A stretch of DNA of 16,136 bases from JANOAR01 sp031411235 (lineage in GTDB: Bacteria; Verrucomicrobiota; Verrucomicrobiia; Verrucomicrobiales; Verrucomicrobiaceae), in assembly GCA_031411235.1 (NCBI GenBank), contig JANOAR010000328.1:1-16136 (forward strand), given 5' to 3'. A program made the translations under genes and the position numbers. This document shows, piece after piece, positions 15,241 through 16,136 of this stretch (positions within the stretch are counted from its first letter, which is position 1; each line of letters opens with the position of its first letter). Below the pieces are notes generated by a model that was not told the origin of the DNA, made no database searches, and saw nothing but the letters and a program-made list of their open reading frames with translations.

Positions 15241-16136
15241 ATGAAACGGTTCATTCTCTTCACCTTCGCCACCCTTGCCATCCCCTTCCTGGCGATGGCG
15301 CAATCCCCCGAAACTCCACGCTCCGCTCCGGCTCCAGGCGAAAAAAAGCCCAGGATACGTGGCGCACTCGTCCCGGCACCTGAGACGCCTCCTGTGCCTG
15401 GCCTGCCCCCCGTGGTGCCACCGGTGCCCATGCCTGCTCCTAACCTGCCTTCGGTTCTAGCGCCAACCGTGCCTGGCTCGCCTCAAGAACCGGTCAAACC
15501 CGGATTCAAACGCCCCGGCCCTCCCGGAGCCAAAGAAAAACCCGACAAGCTAGACAAGCCCGACAAGCTAGACAAGCCCGAGAAGCTAAGCAAGCCCGGC
15601 GAGCGCGGTAAGCCCGGCAAGCAGCCAAACGAGAACCCATTCCAGGCTCCCGCTCCTTCAGTCCCGGCAGCTGATCCGAGAACCAATGCCGAGCCAGCAG
15701 CGCCCGCTCCAGGCATGAAAGCGCCCTCAGCACCTCCTGCGGCGACCGCTGAGAGGGACACTCCACCGGCCGCCCCTGGCACCCCCGGAACCCGACCCTT
15801 CCCCGGCAGAAGACCCACTGATCCGAGAGGGCGTCCCCTTGATCCTTCTTTCACACCCCCGCCAAGCCCCGGCACTCAGGCACCTAACACCACCACCGGG
15901 TCTGCTGGCACCCCTGCGCCCGCTCCAGGAATGAAAGCGCCCGCAGCACCTCCTGCGGCGACCGCTGAGAGTGCCACCCCACCGGCCGCCCCAGGCACCC
16001 CCGGATCCCGCCCCTTCCCCGGCAGAAGACCCACCGATCCGAGAGGGCGTCCCCTTGATCCTTCTTTCACACCCCCGCCAAGCCCCGGCACTCCGGTACC
16101 TACCACCACCACTGGGCCTGCCGTCACCCCTGCGCC
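15241..16136 (+). CDS. secreted proline-rich repeat protein, 3' end outside the window
   Basis: The frame is open from the ATG at 15241 to the window edge (298 codons and 2 bases), so this is an N-terminal part. The start gives a signal peptide, MKRFILFTFATLAIPFLAMA, cleaved before QSPE. An in-frame ATG at 15193 would put a proline-rich leader ahead of it and is less likely. The mature part is dominated by Pro, Ala, Gly, Thr and Lys/Arg and is predicted disordered. A linker (PVPGLPPVVPPVPMPAPNLP) is followed by basic/acidic hexapeptides of the PDKLDK type, then a 72-residue tandem repeat containing GRRPTDPRGRPLDP. It resembles extended cell-surface or periplasmic spacer proteins. No enzyme domain is seen, and the function is unknown; a folded C-terminal domain may lie beyond the edge. 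Confidence 0.75.
   Translation, partial: MKRFILFTFATLAIPFLAMAQSPETPRSAPAPGEKKPRIRGALVPAPETPPVPGLPPVVPPVPMPAPNLPSVLAPTVPGSPQEPVKPGFKRPGPPGAKEKPDKLDKPDKLDKPEKLSKPGERGKPGKQPNENPFQAPAPSVPAADPRTNAEPAAPAPGMKAPSAPPAATAERDTPPAAPGTPGTRPFPGRRPTDPRGRPLDPSFTPPPSPGTQAPNTTTGSAGTPAPAPGMKAPAAPPAATAESATPPAAPGTPGSRPFPGRRPTDPRGRPLDPSFTPPPSPGTPVPTTTTGPAVTPA
15541..15612 (+). repeat. 18-nt hexapeptide tandem repeats
   Basis: Units of 18 nt start at 15541, 15559, 15577 and 15595. They encode PDKLDK, PDKLDK, PEKLSK and PGERGK, and then break up into PGKQ. The first two copies are identical at the DNA level and the later ones diverge progressively. The repeat lies inside the proline-rich protein and gives a charged, extended segment. 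Confidence 0.85.
15700..16136 (+). repeat. 216-nt (72-residue) in-frame tandem repeat
   Basis: Copy 1 is 15700-15915, copy 2 is 15916-16131, and a third starts at 16132 and is cut by the window edge. The copies are nearly identical. The longest shared block, about 56 nt, begins GATCCGAGAGGGCGTCCCCT in each. Each copy encodes APAPGMKAP..., GRRPTDPRGRPLDPSFTPPP and a Thr-rich end. The high identity points to recent duplication or ongoing homogenisation. Confidence 0.9.

Noticed and set aside
15483..16127. Minus-strand glycine-rich open frames opposite the proline-rich protein
   Set aside because: They are complementary readings of the 216-nt repeat; the plus strand has a signal peptide and a continuous frame.
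1..16136. CRISPR array, tRNA, rRNA or riboswitch
   Set aside because: I found no regularly spaced short repeats with unique spacers, no recognisable tRNA or rRNA sequence, and no known riboswitch core; the only tandem repeats are coding.

Overview
The window looks like chromosomal DNA from a member of the Verrucomicrobiota (Verrucomicrobiaceae/Prosthecobacter-like). The evidence is a PEP-CTERM-type surface protein with a short polybasic tail, a large secreted DUF1549/DUF1553 protein with c-type-like Cys motifs (a family expanded in Planctomycetes and Verrucomicrobia), moderately high GC, weak or absent Shine-Dalgarno sequences, and many secreted or sensory proteins. The assignment is an inference from gene content; there is no rRNA or other phylogenetic marker here.

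Layout. Positions 1-232 hold the 3' end of an IS3-family transposase, a probable terminal repeat, and a possible in-frame leftover of the gene it entered. 254-841 is a small secreted PEP-CTERM protein, closed by a perfect 14-bp-stem terminator hairpin (873-902). 983-3698 is a two-component system: a membrane histidine kinase with a large periplasmic region of repeated OB-like modules, followed 4 nt later by a NarL/LuxR-type response regulator. A long imperfect inverted repeat (3709-3849) separates it from malQ (3851-5551), a GH77 4-alpha-glucanotransferase. Convergent to malQ, on the minus strand, is a Lrp/AsnC regulator plus class I aminotransferase pair (7355 down to 5683).

The most coherent functional unit is 7739-12612, four plus-strand genes with gaps of 10, 3 and 4 nt: a DHDPS/NAL-family lyase, a secreted DUF885 metallopeptidase, a proline racemase-family epimerase with the Cys/Cys catalytic pair, and a DadA-like FAD oxidoreductase. 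Three of these match the bacterial trans-4-hydroxy-L-proline route: epimerisation to cis-4-hydroxy-D-proline, FAD-dependent oxidation to pyrroline-4-hydroxy-2-carboxylate, and deamination by a DHDPS-family enzyme to alpha-ketoglutarate semialdehyde. The embedded exported peptidase suggests that hydroxyproline-bearing peptides, for example from collagen or plant/algal glycoproteins, are the source. The semialdehyde dehydrogenase and a transporter are not in the window. The divergent Lrp/AsnC gene is a natural candidate regulator.

Convergent to this operon is the DUF1549/DUF1553 gene (14855 down to 12651). A 385-nt gene-free stretch rich in inverted repeats follows. The window ends inside a secreted, proline-rich repeat protein (15241 onward) built from hexapeptide repeats and a 216-nt (72-residue) near-identical tandem repeat that continues past the edge.
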